A program made the position numbers and the translations under genes. Below the pieces are notes generated by a model. It was not told where the DNA came from. It did no database searches and saw only the letters and a program-made list of their open reading frames with translations. From Arthrobacter zhangbolii (GTDB lineage: Bacteria > Actinomycetota > Actinomycetes > Actinomycetales > Micrococcaceae): 64,000 bases of DNA. Position 1 is the stretch's first letter. The number at the start of each line of letters is the position of its first letter. Below, piece by piece: positions 7,613-16,509 of this stretch. The stretch spans positions 3,162,001 to 3,226,000 of the forward strand of contig NZ_CP094984.1 in NCBI RefSeq assembly GCF_022869865.1. The letters run 5' to 3'.

Positions 7613-9208
7613 ATGATCCCGCCCATGCTCGCCACCTTTGCGGTCCTCGCCCTGGCAGTCGCGGGATTTATGACCAACCGGGTGCCCCTCGTGATCGTCG
7701 CGCTCTTTGTTCCAGTGGCACTGTGGGCCACCGGTGTGCTCACGCTAAACGAAGCCCTGCAGGGTTTCAGTGACCCGATCACCCTGTTTATTGCCTCGCT
7801 GTTTGTTCTCAGCGAGGCCCTCGACGCCACGGGAATCACTGCATGGATCGGACAGCAGCTAGAACTTCGCTCCTCCCTGAGCCGCACCGGCCTGCTCATC
7901 ACCATCATGGCCGTCGCTGCACTCCTCTCCGCGGTGATCAGCATTAACGGCGCCGTCGCTGCACTGCTGCCCGTCGTCGTCGTCGCAACCGCGCGGGCCG
8001 GCGTCGTCCCCTCGCACATGCTGATTCCGCTGGCCTTCGCCGCGAGTGCGGGATCGCTGCTGACCCTGACCGGAACTCCGGTGAACATCATCGTCTCGGA
8101 CCTCTCCGCCAGCTCCGGCGGGCGGGAGTTCGGGTACTTCGAATTTGCCCTGGTGGGGCTCCCCCTGGTTGTGGTGACAACTCTCCTGGTGGTGCTCCTC
8201 GGCCGCAGGCTCCTGCCCGGGCGCACGCCCGAGCGGCTCGCGGAGGCGGGGGCTGACCCGCGGGCCCGGGTGAAGTCCTGGCGCGAGAGCTATACGGCCG
8301 ACCTCGACACGGAACGGCTGTTCACGGGAAAAATGGGTGCCGTCGAGGTCCTCGTCGCGCCGCGTTCAACGCTGATCGGACGCATCGTCAGCCCAGGCAT
8401 GACCACGCAGCGGGAAGACCTGGTCATCGTCGCGCTGCACCGCGGCGGGACCGCCGATGCGGCTCCCGATGATCCCGCCCCGCCCGGGACCCTGACGCTG
8501 CGCGCCGGCGACTCGGTACTGGTCCACGGCCCCTGGGACGCGCTGCGCCGCTACGTGCAGTCCGCTGATGTCATCGCCGTCGAACCGCCGCATATCCTCC
8601 AGCGGGGCGTACCGCTGGGACGCGGATGGCGCCGCTGCCTTACCGTGCTGGCCGCCACGATCCTGCTGCTGGCAACCGGCCTCCTCCCGCCGGTAATGGT
8701 GGGGCTGCTGGCCGCAGCCGCCCTGGTCCTCCTGGGGGTGGTGACCGTGCCGCAGGGGTTCCGGGCCATTTCCTGGAGCACCGTGGTCCTCATCGGCGCG
8801 CTTATCCCGCTGTCCTCGGCTTTCGTTTCCTCGGGCGCGGCAGATGGGATCGCCGCCCTGGTCCTGGATTCAGCCGGCGACGTGTCCCCGCATTTGGCCC
8901 TGCTGGTGATCTGCGTCCTCGCCCTCATCCTGGGCCAGTTCATCTCAAACGTGGCCACCGTGCTTGTGATGGGGCCGGTAGCGGTGACTTTCGCGCAAAC
9001 GCTCGGGGTCAGCGTGCTGCCCTTCATGATGGGACTCAGCGTCGCCGGGGCCGCCGCCTTCCTCACCCCCATCGCCACCCCGGCCAACCTCTTGGTGATG
9101 CAGCCCGGCGGATACCGCTTCGGAGACTACTGGCGCCTCGGTTTGCCGCTCTCCTTGGTTTTCCTCGCCGCCGCAGAGCTGTACGTGCCGCTCATCTGGC
9201 GGTTCTGA
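7613..9208 (+). CDS. SLC13/ArsB-superfamily permease with a cytoplasmic TrkA_C domain
   Basis: A 531-residue inner-membrane transporter of the divalent-anion symporter family (SLC13/DASS). Two hydrophobic halves flank a soluble region at about residues 215-325 that resembles a TrkA_C regulatory domain (VLVAPRSTLIGRIVSPGM..., then LRAGDSVLVHGPWDALRR). Repeated motifs SINGAVAALLPVV and GTPVNIIVSD in the first half and SNVATVLVMGPVAV and TPIATPANLLVM in the second are the paired re-entrant hairpins of the fold. Substrates of relatives are sulfate, dicarboxylates or citrate; which applies here is not visible. The start is uncertain: I use the ATG giving MIPPMLATF, but a GTG 11 codons upstream is possible. 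The leader may fold (7504-7573). Confidence 0.85.
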   Translation: MIPPMLATFAVLALAVAGFMTNRVPLVIVALFVPVALWATGVLTLNEALQGFSDPITLFIASLFVLSEALDATGITAWIGQQLELRSSLSRTGLLITIMAVAALLSAVISINGAVAALLPVVVVATARAGVVPSHMLIPLAFAASAGSLLTLTGTPVNIIVSDLSASSGGREFGYFEFALVGLPLVVVTTLLVVLLGRRLLPGRTPERLAEAGADPRARVKSWRESYTADLDTERLFTGKMGAVEVLVAPRSTLIGRIVSPGMTTQREDLVIVALHRGGTADAAPDDPAPPGTLTLRAGDSVLVHGPWDALRRYVQSADVIAVEPPHILQRGVPLGRGWRRCLTVLAATILLLATGLLPPVMVGLLAAAALVLLGVVTVPQGFRAISWSTVVLIGALIPLSSAFVSSGAADGIAALVLDSAGDVSPHLALLVICVLALILGQFISNVATVLVMGPVAVTFAQTLGVSVLPFMMGLSVAGAAAFLTPIATPANLLVMQPGGYRFGDYWRLGLPLSLVFLAAAELYVPLIWRF

Positions 9209-9367
9209 GCTTTCGGGGCGCCGGGCCTAAATGCCTGATCCCGGGTAACGGTGCGGCGCCGATGGCCGCAACAGGGCGGGAACGAGGATAATGGGCCATG
9301 GTCCGGCGCCCGGACCGCTGCCGGTAATGCTGCCGGCACTAAGGGTTTCGACGCTAGGGGAATGTCC

Positions 9368-10363
9368 ATGACGCTGGTCGACAATGCGGTCTACGTGGAC
9401 GGCAAACGCAGTCACGACCCGGACAGCCTGGACGAGACCTTCGAGCTGACCCGAACCTCCGGCGGCATGGCCTGGATTGGCCTCTACCGGCCGGACGAAA
9501 TAGAGCTGCTGGCCTTGGCCGAAGAGTTCGGGCTGAACCTGCTGATTGTCGAAGACGCCCTGGCCGGCCATCAGCGCTCCAAGCTGGAGCAGTACAACGA
9601 GCAGCTGTTTGTGGTGCTTCGCCCCGCGCGCTACCTGGACGACGTCGAACGCGTGGAGTTCGGGGAGCTGCACCTCTTTGTGGGACCCAACTTTGTGGTC
9701 ACCGTCCGGCACGCCGAATCCCCTGACCTTGCCCGGGTGCGCAAGCGGCTGGAGCAGGAACCGGAACTGCTGATGCTCGGGCCGCAGGCGGTGCTGTACG
9801 CCGTACTGGACCAGGTGGTGGATGAGTACGCTCCGGTGGCGGCCGGACTTGAAAACGACATTGACGAAATTGAGGACCAGCTGTTCGGCGGCGACGCCGA
9901 GGTCTCCCGCCGCATCTACGAACTCTCCCGCGAGGTGATCCAGTTCCAGCGCGCCATCTCCCCGCTGCAAACCGTAGTGGGGGAACTGCGCAACAACGCT
10001 GACCAGTACGGCGTTCCGGCTGAGCTGCGGGACAACCTGGGCGATGTACTGGACCACGTGCTGCGGCTGATCGACCGGGCCAACGCGTACCGCGCCATCC
10101 TGGAAAACGCACTGACCCTGTCCTCCACGCTGGCCTCGAATCGGCTGGCCGAAACCAGCATTGAGCAGAACGAGCAGGTGAAACGGATTTCCTCCTGGGC
10201 CGCCATCCTATTTGCGCCAACCCTGGTGGGCACCGTCTACGGCATGAACTTCGAGAACATGCCGGAACTGTCCTGGCAGTTCGGTTATCCGCTGGCCCTC
10301 CTGGGAATGCTGGTGACCGGGATAGTCCTTTACCTGACCTTCAAGCGGAATAAGTGGCTGTGA
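9368..10363 (+). CDS. corA: CorA family magnesium/cobalt transporter
   Basis: A 331-residue divalent cation channel. A large N-terminal cytoplasmic domain is followed by a long helix and two C-terminal TMs. The selectivity signature YGMNF sits at the end of TM1 (GTVYGMNFENMPELSW), and the basic tail FKRNKWL is typical of the family. It imports Mg2+ (sometimes Co2+ or Ni2+) as a pentamer. AGGGG lies 7 bp before the chosen ATG (MTLVDNAVYVDG); an ATG two codons earlier has poor spacing. The stop overlaps the start of the META lipoprotein gene (TGATG), so both are coupled. Confidence 0.93.
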   Translation: MTLVDNAVYVDGKRSHDPDSLDETFELTRTSGGMAWIGLYRPDEIELLALAEEFGLNLLIVEDALAGHQRSKLEQYNEQLFVVLRPARYLDDVERVEFGELHLFVGPNFVVTVRHAESPDLARVRKRLEQEPELLMLGPQAVLYAVLDQVVDEYAPVAAGLENDIDEIEDQLFGGDAEVSRRIYELSREVIQFQRAISPLQTVVGELRNNADQYGVPAELRDNLGDVLDHVLRLIDRANAYRAILENALTLSSTLASNRLAETSIEQNEQVKRISSWAAILFAPTLVGTVYGMNFENMPELSWQFGYPLALLGMLVTGIVLYLTFKRNKWL

Positions 10364-10779
10364 TGTCCCGGTGGACGGGCCGGACGCTGCTGGCACTGGT
10401 GCTGCCCGCCGCCCTGCTGTTGGCGGCATGCGGGGACGCCGCCAACAGCGCCTCACCGGACGACGGCGGCACCGCCCCGGACGCCGACGTCACCGGGGCC
10501 TGGGGAGACACAGCCAACCCGAAGGCACCGTCGCTGGAGTTTAATCCCGGCGGGCGGGTTAGCGGCACCGACGGCTGCAACCGGCTGATGGGCCACTGGA
10601 GCATCGAGGGCACCCGCGTCACCCTGCAGGACATGGCCTCCACCATGATGCTCTGCCACGACGTGGATGAATGGCTGTCCGCCGGTACAGCGGCCGACGT
10701 CGACGGCGACACCCTGCGGATCTACAACCAGGCAGGCACCGAAATCGGGGTCCTGGCGCGTCCACGCTCCGGGGCCTGA
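10363..10779 (+). CDS. META domain (HslJ-like) lipoprotein
   Basis: A 138-residue exported lipoprotein with signal peptide MSRWTGRTLLALVLPAALLL and lipobox LAAC, then a Ser/Asp/Gly linker and a META domain (about residues 45-135). The META landmarks NPGGRVSGTDGCNRLMGHWSIEG and STMMLCHD are present. META/HslJ proteins are small beta proteins of the cell envelope, linked in some bacteria to stress or antibiotic tolerance, with no known catalytic role. The ATG overlaps the corA stop by one base, so the gene probably depends on corA translation. Confidence 0.85.
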   Translation: MSRWTGRTLLALVLPAALLLAACGDAANSASPDDGGTAPDADVTGAWGDTANPKAPSLEFNPGGRVSGTDGCNRLMGHWSIEGTRVTLQDMASTMMLCHDVDEWLSAGTAADVDGDTLRIYNQAGTEIGVLARPRSGA

Positions 10780-10828
10780 CAGACACCGGGCCTAACAGAG
10801 GGAACACCGGCGGGGAGAAAGGGATGCC

Positions 10829-11488
10829 GTGTCCGAGGCAGCACCAACAGCACCGGCCATCCTGCGGCTGCCGTTCACCGGCCGCTGGCTGACGCAGAAC
10901 AGCCCTGCCAACCGCGTCCCCAGCCACGGCACCGACCTGTTCGGCACCGCCTACGCCATCGACTTCGTGGCCGTGGACGCACACGGCCGGTCCGGACCGC
11001 CCGGATGGCGGTCCCTGCTCTCCACGGAGGCGCCGGAGATCTTCCACGGCTTCGGGGTGTCGGTGCTGGCACCGGCGTCGGGCACCGTGGTCTCCGTGCA
11101 CGACGGCGAACCGGACCATCAGGCACGCCGCTCCCAGCCCGCACTGCTCGCCTACGCCCTGACGCAGCGCGGGCGGGTGCGGCAGGGCCCGAACGCAATT
11201 GCCGGCAATTCTGTGGTGATTGCCCTGGAACCGGAGGGCCCCTTTGTGCTGCTCGCGCATCTGGCCTGCGGCTCCGTGGAGGCGGTGCCGGGTGCCCGGG
11301 TTCGGGCAGGCGTCCGGATTGGCGCCTGCGGAAACTCCGGCAACAGCACCGAGCCGCATGTCCATCTCCAGGTCACGGACTCTATGGACTGGGGCACCTG
11401 CCGCGGCCTGCCAGTGGCTTTTCTGCATCCCGGAGGCGGGGCCGGACCGTGGCTGCCGCGCAACGGAGAGGTTTTCGACGCGGGTTAG
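10829..11488 (+). CDS. M23 family (LytM-like) metallopeptidase domain protein
   Basis: A 219-residue protein with the zinc-binding elements of M23 endopeptidases: HGTD at residues 33-36 and HVH at 177-179 (GNSGNSTEPHVHLQV). Family members cut peptidoglycan cross-links. No signal peptide is visible at the GTG start, and the N-terminus reads directly into the fold, so either export uses another route or the enzyme acts on a cytosolic substrate. The GTG follows GGGGAGAAAGGG. The stop TAG lies within the first unit of a tandem repeat (11477 onward). Confidence 0.8.
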   Translation: MSEAAPTAPAILRLPFTGRWLTQNSPANRVPSHGTDLFGTAYAIDFVAVDAHGRSGPPGWRSLLSTEAPEIFHGFGVSVLAPASGTVVSVHDGEPDHQARRSQPALLAYALTQRGRVRQGPNAIAGNSVVIALEPEGPFVLLAHLACGSVEAVPGARVRAGVRIGACGNSGNSTEPHVHLQVTDSMDWGTCRGLPVAFLHPGGGAGPWLPRNGEVFDAG

Positions 11489-11556
11489 GCGCGGGCTGGA
11501 CGCAGGTTAGGCGCGGGCTGGACGCGGGTTAGGCGCGGGTTAGGCGCGGGCTACCG
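11477..11556. repeat. 22-bp tandem repeat spanning the M23 gene stop codon
   Basis: Units reading GACGCGGGTTAGGCGCGGGC plus two bases occur at 11477-11498, 11499-11520 and from 11521, the last followed by an extra GGTTAGGCGCGG. Each unit contains a TAG, the first of which is the gene's own stop, so the gene 3' end itself has been multiplied. Confidence 0.8.
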
Positions 11557-11704
11557 GCGCCGCTTCTGAAACCCGGAATACCCAGGGACAGTCCCGGGTT
11601 GGTCCTAAGGGAGCCTAAGTGCACAATGGATTTCGGCTCTTTTACGGCCCGTCCCGGGACACATCCCGGCCCGGCACCCACTCTCCAGAACGGCAGCAAG
11701 CACC

Positions 11705-13222
11705 TTGAAAAACCTTTCCCCGGAGACGGTCAGGCCCTGGCCCGCACTGTGGTCCCTGGTCATCGGCTTCTTCATGATCCTGGTGGACTCCACGATCGTA
11801 AACATCGCCACCCCGGCCATCATGGAAGACCTTGGCGCAGGCCTGGACCAGGTGATCTGGGTGATCAGTGCCTACCTGCTGGCCTACGCGGTGCCGCTGC
11901 TGATTACCGGACGGCTGGGCGACCGCTTTGGTCCCCGCCGCGTTTACCTGATCGGACTGGTGGTCTTTACCCTGTCCAGCCTTTGGTGCGGCTTTGCCAA
12001 CAGCGTGGATGCGCTGATTCTGGCCCGTGTCTTCCAGGGCTTCGGCGCGGCACTGATGACCCCGCAGACCATGTCCGTGATCACCCGGATCTTCCCACCG
12101 GAAAAGCGCGGCACCGCTCTGGGTCTCTGGGGCGCCACGGCGGGCGTCGCCACCCTGGTGGGACCGATCCTCGGCGGCGTCCTGGTGGACGGCCTGGGCT
12201 GGGAATGGATCTTCTTCATTAACATCCCCGTGGGTGTGGTGGGCTTTATCCTCGCCTACCGGCTGGTGCCCCGGCTCTCCACCTCGGTGCACCGCTTCGA
12301 TTACCTGGGCGTGCTGCTCAGTGCGGCGGGCATGTTTGCGCTGGTCTTCGGTATCCAGGAAGGCGAGAGCTATGACTGGGGCACCATCGCCGGGCCCATC
12401 TCGGTCTGGTCGCTGATCATTGCGGGCATTGTCCTGCTGGCCCTGTTTGTGCTCTGGCAGCGCCTGAACCGTGCCGAACCGCTGCTGCCGCTGAAGCTCT
12501 TCCGGGACCGCAACTTCTCGCTGGCCAATATCTCCATCACCGGCATGGGCTTCGCCGTGACCGCGTTCTCCCTGCCGCTGATCCTCTTCGCGCAGAACGT
12601 TCGCGGACTCAGCCCCACCCAGGCCGCCCTGCTGCTGGCCCCGATGGCTGTCCTGTCCGGCGTCCTGGCCCCGCTGGCGGGCAAAACCGTGCAACGCGGC
12701 AACCCCAAGTTCATCGCCGTCGTCGGCTTCGCCTCCATGGCCGCATCCCTGATCTGGCTCGGCGCACTGCTCAGCCCGGATGTGCCGTACTGGCAGCTCG
12801 TGCTCCCGATGCTCCTGATGGGCTTTGCGAACGCCTGCATCTGGCCCTCCGTCTCGCTCACCGCCACCCGCAATCTGGCCGCTGATGTCGCCGGCGCGGG
12901 ATCCGGCGTCTACAACACCACCCGCCAGTTCGGTGCCGTGATCGGCAGCAGCGCCATTGCCGCCATCATGCAGTCCCGCCTCAGTGCACACCTGGGCGCC
13001 GGGGCGGCCGACGGCGGGACGGCACCTGCCGCCGGTGCGTTCCCGGAGGCGCTCAAGGCAGGCTATTCGGAGGCCATGGGCCAGTCGCTGTACCTGCCTG
13101 CCGCCGTGATCATCGTGGCCCTGCTGGCGGCGCTGTTCTACGCCAAGCCGGCCCCTGAGCTGACTTCCCGCGGCGCCCCCGGCAGTGCCCGCGGGGATGC
13201 CGCAAAGAGCACCGCGGCCTAG
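11705..13222 (+). CDS. MFS drug efflux transporter, DHA2 (EmrB/QacA) family, 14 TM
   Basis: A 505-residue proton-driven multidrug exporter. Motif D1-like VDSTIVNIATPAI lies in TM1, motif A GRLGDRFGPRRV in the TM2-3 loop, and the antiporter motif C region GPILGGVLVDG in TM5. About 14 hydrophobic segments fit the DHA2 class. The cytoplasmic C-terminus is Ala/Gly/Ser-rich. Start is a TTG with a weak ribosome site, so the exact N-terminus is uncertain. No regulator is adjacent. The substrate cannot be inferred. Confidence 0.88.
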   Translation: MKNLSPETVRPWPALWSLVIGFFMILVDSTIVNIATPAIMEDLGAGLDQVIWVISAYLLAYAVPLLITGRLGDRFGPRRVYLIGLVVFTLSSLWCGFANSVDALILARVFQGFGAALMTPQTMSVITRIFPPEKRGTALGLWGATAGVATLVGPILGGVLVDGLGWEWIFFINIPVGVVGFILAYRLVPRLSTSVHRFDYLGVLLSAAGMFALVFGIQEGESYDWGTIAGPISVWSLIIAGIVLLALFVLWQRLNRAEPLLPLKLFRDRNFSLANISITGMGFAVTAFSLPLILFAQNVRGLSPTQAALLLAPMAVLSGVLAPLAGKTVQRGNPKFIAVVGFASMAASLIWLGALLSPDVPYWQLVLPMLLMGFANACIWPSVSLTATRNLAADVAGAGSGVYNTTRQFGAVIGSSAIAAIMQSRLSAHLGAGAADGGTAPAAGAFPEALKAGYSEAMGQSLYLPAAVIIVALLAALFYAKPAPELTSRGAPGSARGDAAKSTAA

Positions 13223-13297
13223 CAGACTTCGGCCCGGCGGCCGGAGCCCGCGGGGCGTAGGTCCCGCGGGCGGGCGGGTGCTGGTCCGGCCGCGGGC

Positions 13298-13387
13298 GGG
13301 AAAATCGACCGGTGGGAAAATCGACCGGTTTGCGTTTTTTCAGCCAGTCCAAACTGCGCGAAAGAATTCAAACAGTGCGAAAGAATG
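13298..13387 (-). repeat. Partial copy (D) of the palindromic repeat family, with internal duplications
   Basis: The 16-bp string GGGAAAATCGACCGGT is present twice in tandem (13298-13313, 13314-13329), followed by TTGCGTTTTTTCAG. In reverse complement, ACGCAAACCGGTCGATTTTC matches the right arm of the element at 61229-61270. A second 19-bp tandem pair (CAAACTGCGCGAAAGAATT and a near copy) occupies 13350-13387. Confidence 0.6.
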
Positions 13388-13429
13388 CTTATCGGCCGTA
13401 AAACCGGCGTCGGCGGGTACGCTCGCGCC

Positions 13430-13759
13430 ATGACTATCGTCTCGAAGTTTTTCGCCGGGGTGCTCCTCGCCAACGCCGTTCCACACGGCGTCAGTGCCGT
13501 GCAGGGCAAGCAGTTCCCGACCCCGTTCGCCTCCCCGCCCGGCGTCGGGCTCTCCAGCCCCCTCGCCAACGCCGCGTGGAGTGCCCTCAACGCCGCGGGC
13601 GGCGCCGCGCTGCTTGGCGGGGGCGTGACCGGACCCCGCGATCGCGCCGCTCTACTGGCGGGGACCGTCTCCATGGGCTTTTTCCTGGCCTGGTACTTCG
13701 GCAAAGCGGATCGGCCCGCGAACGGACCGGACACGGCCATATCCGGGCGGACCGCGTAG
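13430..13759 (+). CDS. Hypothetical small membrane protein (109 aa)
   Basis: A protein with an N-terminal hydrophobic segment (FFAGVLLANAVPHGVSAVQG), a second around residues 45-65 and a third around 72-88 (LLAGTVSMGFFLAWYF), probably three membrane helices. The motif NAVPH near residue 15 resembles small uncharacterised actinobacterial membrane proteins; no function can be given. The start ATG reads MTIVSKFFAG; upstream codons overlap the repeat region and are not supported. Confidence 0.55.
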   Translation: MTIVSKFFAGVLLANAVPHGVSAVQGKQFPTPFASPPGVGLSSPLANAAWSALNAAGGAALLGGGVTGPRDRAALLAGTVSMGFFLAWYFGKADRPANGPDTAISGRTA

Positions 13760-13784
13760 GAGGCTGGCCGGTCAGCATCTGCAG

Positions 13785-13922
13785 GCAGCCCAGTCCGGGA
13801 CCGTCGCGGCAGCCCCAGTCCGGGCCGGACGCGGCAGCCCAGTCCGAGCTTGCGCAGCCCAAAAAACCCGTCGCGGCAGCCCCAGCCCAATCCAAGCTTG
13901 CGCAGCCCAAGACCGGCGCGGT
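13785..13922. repeat. Interleaved degenerate repeats between convergent genes
   Basis: CGCGGCAGCCC followed by AGTCC or AATCC recurs four times, and CGAGCTTGCGCAGCCCAA / CAAGCTTGCGCAGCCCAA recurs twice. The units overlap and differ in length, so this looks like repeated slippage, not an array with spacers. Confidence 0.7.
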
Positions 13923-13950
13923 GGCCTCCGCGCCGGGTCCGGCTTCGGGG

Positions 13951-14832
13951 CTACTCCTTCTTCAGTTTGTCCTGCGCCGCTCCGGCAGCCTTCTCCACCA
14001 CGTTGGGCACGTCCGTGGTCCCGTAGAACCGTGCGTCCGGACGGGTGGGCGGAGGCATGGGAGCCGACGTCGTCGGTCCGTCATGGTAGCTGAACTCACC
14101 GTGTCCGTCCGGCGTGGGTCCGGACGCCCAGGAGCCTTCGGAAGCATGCTCGCCGTCGGAGAAGTTCAGGTACTGGTAGGAGACTTCCCGGTATTCCTTG
14201 TTGAGCGGGAAGTTGCTGGGGACCGGAAGCTGTTCCATATTCTCCGCCTGAAGTTCCAGGGCCGCGGCGGTCCATTGGTTCTGGTGCATGGTGTCCCTGG
14301 CGAGCAGGAAGGACAGCAGATCCCGCACGCCGTGGTCATCCGTCATGTGATAGAGCCGGGCGACCGCGAGGCGACCCTGCATTTCGATGTTGGCATTGGA
14401 GGTGAAGTCCGCGAGCATGTTGCCGCTGGCGGTGATGTAGCCGCCGGTCCAGGGGTTGCCGTTGCTGTCCACCGGGCGGGCGCCGGCACCAGCGACAATG
14501 GCGTGCTGGACATCCATGCCTCCCATCACTGCGGCCACCGTCGGATCGGACTGCACCGCGTCATTGGTGATGCCCAGCGGGGCCTTTTCCAGCAGTTGGG
14601 CGATCATCACGGCCAGCATTTCCACGTGGCCCATTTCCTCGGCTGCGATGCCATAGAGCAGGTCCCGGTACTTGCCCGGCACATGGGAATTCCAGGACTG
14701 GAAGCCGTACTGCATGGCCACGGTAATTTCACCGTATTGTCCGCCCAGAACCTCCTGCAGCTTCCGGGCATAAACGGCGTCGGGCTTGTCCGGGGTGGAT
14801 TTGAATTGGAGCTCCTGCTTATGGAAAAACAT
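13951..14832 (-). CDS. Manganese catalase
   Basis: A 293-residue non-haem catalase that disproportionates H2O2 with a dimanganese centre in a four-helix bundle. The core ferritin-like helices carry the expected Glu/His ligands: GEITVAMQYGFQ, AAEEMGHVEMLAVMI (E-E-x2-H) and ARDTMHQNQW with its ExxH equivalent. The C-terminal about 50 residues are a Pro/Gly-rich tail typical of the family, ending in a Lys-rich helix. GGAGG sits 6-7 bp before the chosen ATG (MFFHKQELQF); a GTG five codons upstream is less likely. Monocistronic; no regulator is adjacent. It protects against peroxide when iron is limited. Confidence 0.92.
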   Translation of the reverse strand: MFFHKQELQFKSTPDKPDAVYARKLQEVLGGQYGEITVAMQYGFQSWNSHVPGKYRDLLYGIAAEEMGHVEMLAVMIAQLLEKAPLGITNDAVQSDPTVAAVMGGMDVQHAIVAGAGARPVDSNGNPWTGGYITASGNMLADFTSNANIEMQGRLAVARLYHMTDDHGVRDLLSFLLARDTMHQNQWTAAALELQAENMEQLPVPSNFPLNKEYREVSYQYLNFSDGEHASEGSWASGPTPDGHGEFSYHDGPTTSAPMPPPTRPDARFYGTTDVPNVVEKAAGAAQDKLKKE

Positions 14833-15029
14833 GTCATTCCTCCGCACCTTGTGGACCGCCGCGTGAGACGAGCCTCCGTTTGTTGGGGGCCGTGGCCGGT
14901 CACAGTGGTCCCAACGTAGACCGGTGTCCGGAGGCAGGGAAGAGCAAACCTGCCCCTTTCCGCGGCCAGACGGGAACCGCCCGTTTCAGGTCCCGGCCAA
15001 TTGCTCCCGGCACGGGTAGTCTGCTTGCC

Positions 15030-16499
15030 ATGGTCTCCCCCGAACTCCCGCCCGCGCCGCCTTCCGATCCAGCCGGTGCATCACCGCAGGTCACCGACGA
15101 TTTCGCCGTCCGCCGGCACACCCTCCCCTCAGGACTTGGCTACACCACTACCACCGGACGGATGGTCTTCCGGAAGGAGGAGGTAAAGGACGGGAAGTCG
15201 GACGGATTCCAGCCCAAGGCGGAGATTTTTATGACCGCCTATACCGCCGATGCCCCGGAGAACGGACCCAACCGCCGGCCCGTGGTGTTCGCCTTCAACG
15301 GCGGGCCGGGGTCCGCCTCCGTCTGGCTGCACATGGGCCTTCTGGGCCCGCGGATGGTGGACTCGGGCGACGCCGGGGCGCTCACACCGCCGCCCTTCGG
15401 CCTGGTGGATAACCCGCAGACCCTGCTGCAGCACTCGGACCTGGTGATGATCGACCCGGTGAACACCGGCTTCTCCCGCGTGGTGGACGGCAACGACGCC
15501 GGCGAGTTCCACGGTTTCGAGGAGGACCGGGACCTGGTGGCCGAGGTGATCCGGCTCTGGACCACCCGCAACAACCGCTGGCTGAGCCCCAAGTACCTGG
15601 TGGGCGAGTCCTACGGCACGCTGCGCGCCGTCGCTGTGGCCGGGAAGCTCTTTGACGCGTACGGCCTGGCGGTCAACGGCCTCGGCCTGATTTCCACCGT
15701 ACTGAACATGGCCACCCTGGACTTCGCACCCGGGCGGGAAACCCCGTATCCGCTGCACCTGCCCACCTATGCCGCCATTGCCCATTATCACGGCCGCCAT
15801 CCCGGACGGGAACTGGCCGACGTCGTGCGCGAAGCCGAGGAGTACGCCTCCCGCGACTACGTGTACGCCCTGCACCAAGGGGCGCGGCTGGACGCCGGGG
15901 AGTACGACGACGTCGTCCGCCGGCTCGCGGAAATCACCACCCTGGACGAGGGTTTCATCCGCCGCACCAACCTGCGCTGGGACTATGCCATGTTCTCCGC
16001 CGAACTGCTGCGCGGGGAGAACCTGTCCGTGGGTCGCATCGACGGCCGGTTCGCTGCCGCCCCGGCGCACCAGCAGGACTGGATCAACTGGGACGATCCC
16101 AGCCTCACCGCTATCAACGGGCCGTACTCGGCAGCGATTAACCACTACGTGCGTGCGGAGCTGGGGTACGAGAACGACCTGCCGTACGAAATCCTCACCG
16201 GCCGCGTCCAGCCGTGGAGCTACAAGAACTTTGAAGGGGTTCCCGTGGACGTCACCGGCACGCTGGAACGGCTGCTGGTCCACAACCCGTCACTGCGGGT
16301 GCACGTGGACTACGGCTATTACGACGGCGCCACGCCGCACTTCGCCGCAGAGTATGTGTGGGCGCACATGCGCCTGGACGAGGATGCCCGGGCACGGTTC
16401 TCACACCACTACTACGAGGCCGGGCACATGATGTACGTCAAGCCGGAGTGCCGGGTGGACCAGCTGCGCAATCTCGCGGAGTTTGTCGCCGGCGCTTAG
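15030..16499 (+). CDS. Peptidase S10 (serine carboxypeptidase-like) protein
   Basis: A 489-residue alpha/beta hydrolase of the S10 carboxypeptidase family. The oxyanion element NGGPGSAS is at 90-97, nucleophile GESYG with Ser194, Asp near 432 (GYYDGATPH) and His near 466 (YEAGHMMY). No signal peptide is present, unlike secreted carboxypeptidases; bacterial S10 homologues of this type are often cytosolic and of unknown substrate. The ATG at MVSPELPPAP follows a plausible promoter region shared with the divergent catalase gene. Confidence 0.88.
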   Translation: MVSPELPPAPPSDPAGASPQVTDDFAVRRHTLPSGLGYTTTTGRMVFRKEEVKDGKSDGFQPKAEIFMTAYTADAPENGPNRRPVVFAFNGGPGSASVWLHMGLLGPRMVDSGDAGALTPPPFGLVDNPQTLLQHSDLVMIDPVNTGFSRVVDGNDAGEFHGFEEDRDLVAEVIRLWTTRNNRWLSPKYLVGESYGTLRAVAVAGKLFDAYGLAVNGLGLISTVLNMATLDFAPGRETPYPLHLPTYAAIAHYHGRHPGRELADVVREAEEYASRDYVYALHQGARLDAGEYDDVVRRLAEITTLDEGFIRRTNLRWDYAMFSAELLRGENLSVGRIDGRFAAAPAHQQDWINWDDPSLTAINGPYSAAINHYVRAELGYENDLPYEILTGRVQPWSYKNFEGVPVDVTGTLERLLVHNPSLRVHVDYGYYDGATPHFAAEYVWAHMRLDEDARARFSHHYYEAGHMMYVKPECRVDQLRNLAEFVAGA

Positions 16500-16509
16500 G
16501 GCTCGGCAG

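Noticed and set aside
7397-7613. Cobalamin or c-di-AMP riboswitch upstream of the SLC13 gene
   Set aside because: GGGGAAAATCCCGC recalls part of the cobalamin core, but the ACTG box and other conserved parts are missing; the ydaO-type core is also absent.
11642-12991. 449-codon open frame antisense to the DHA2 transporter
   Set aside because: Same codon-bias effect. The sense frame has all transporter motifs.
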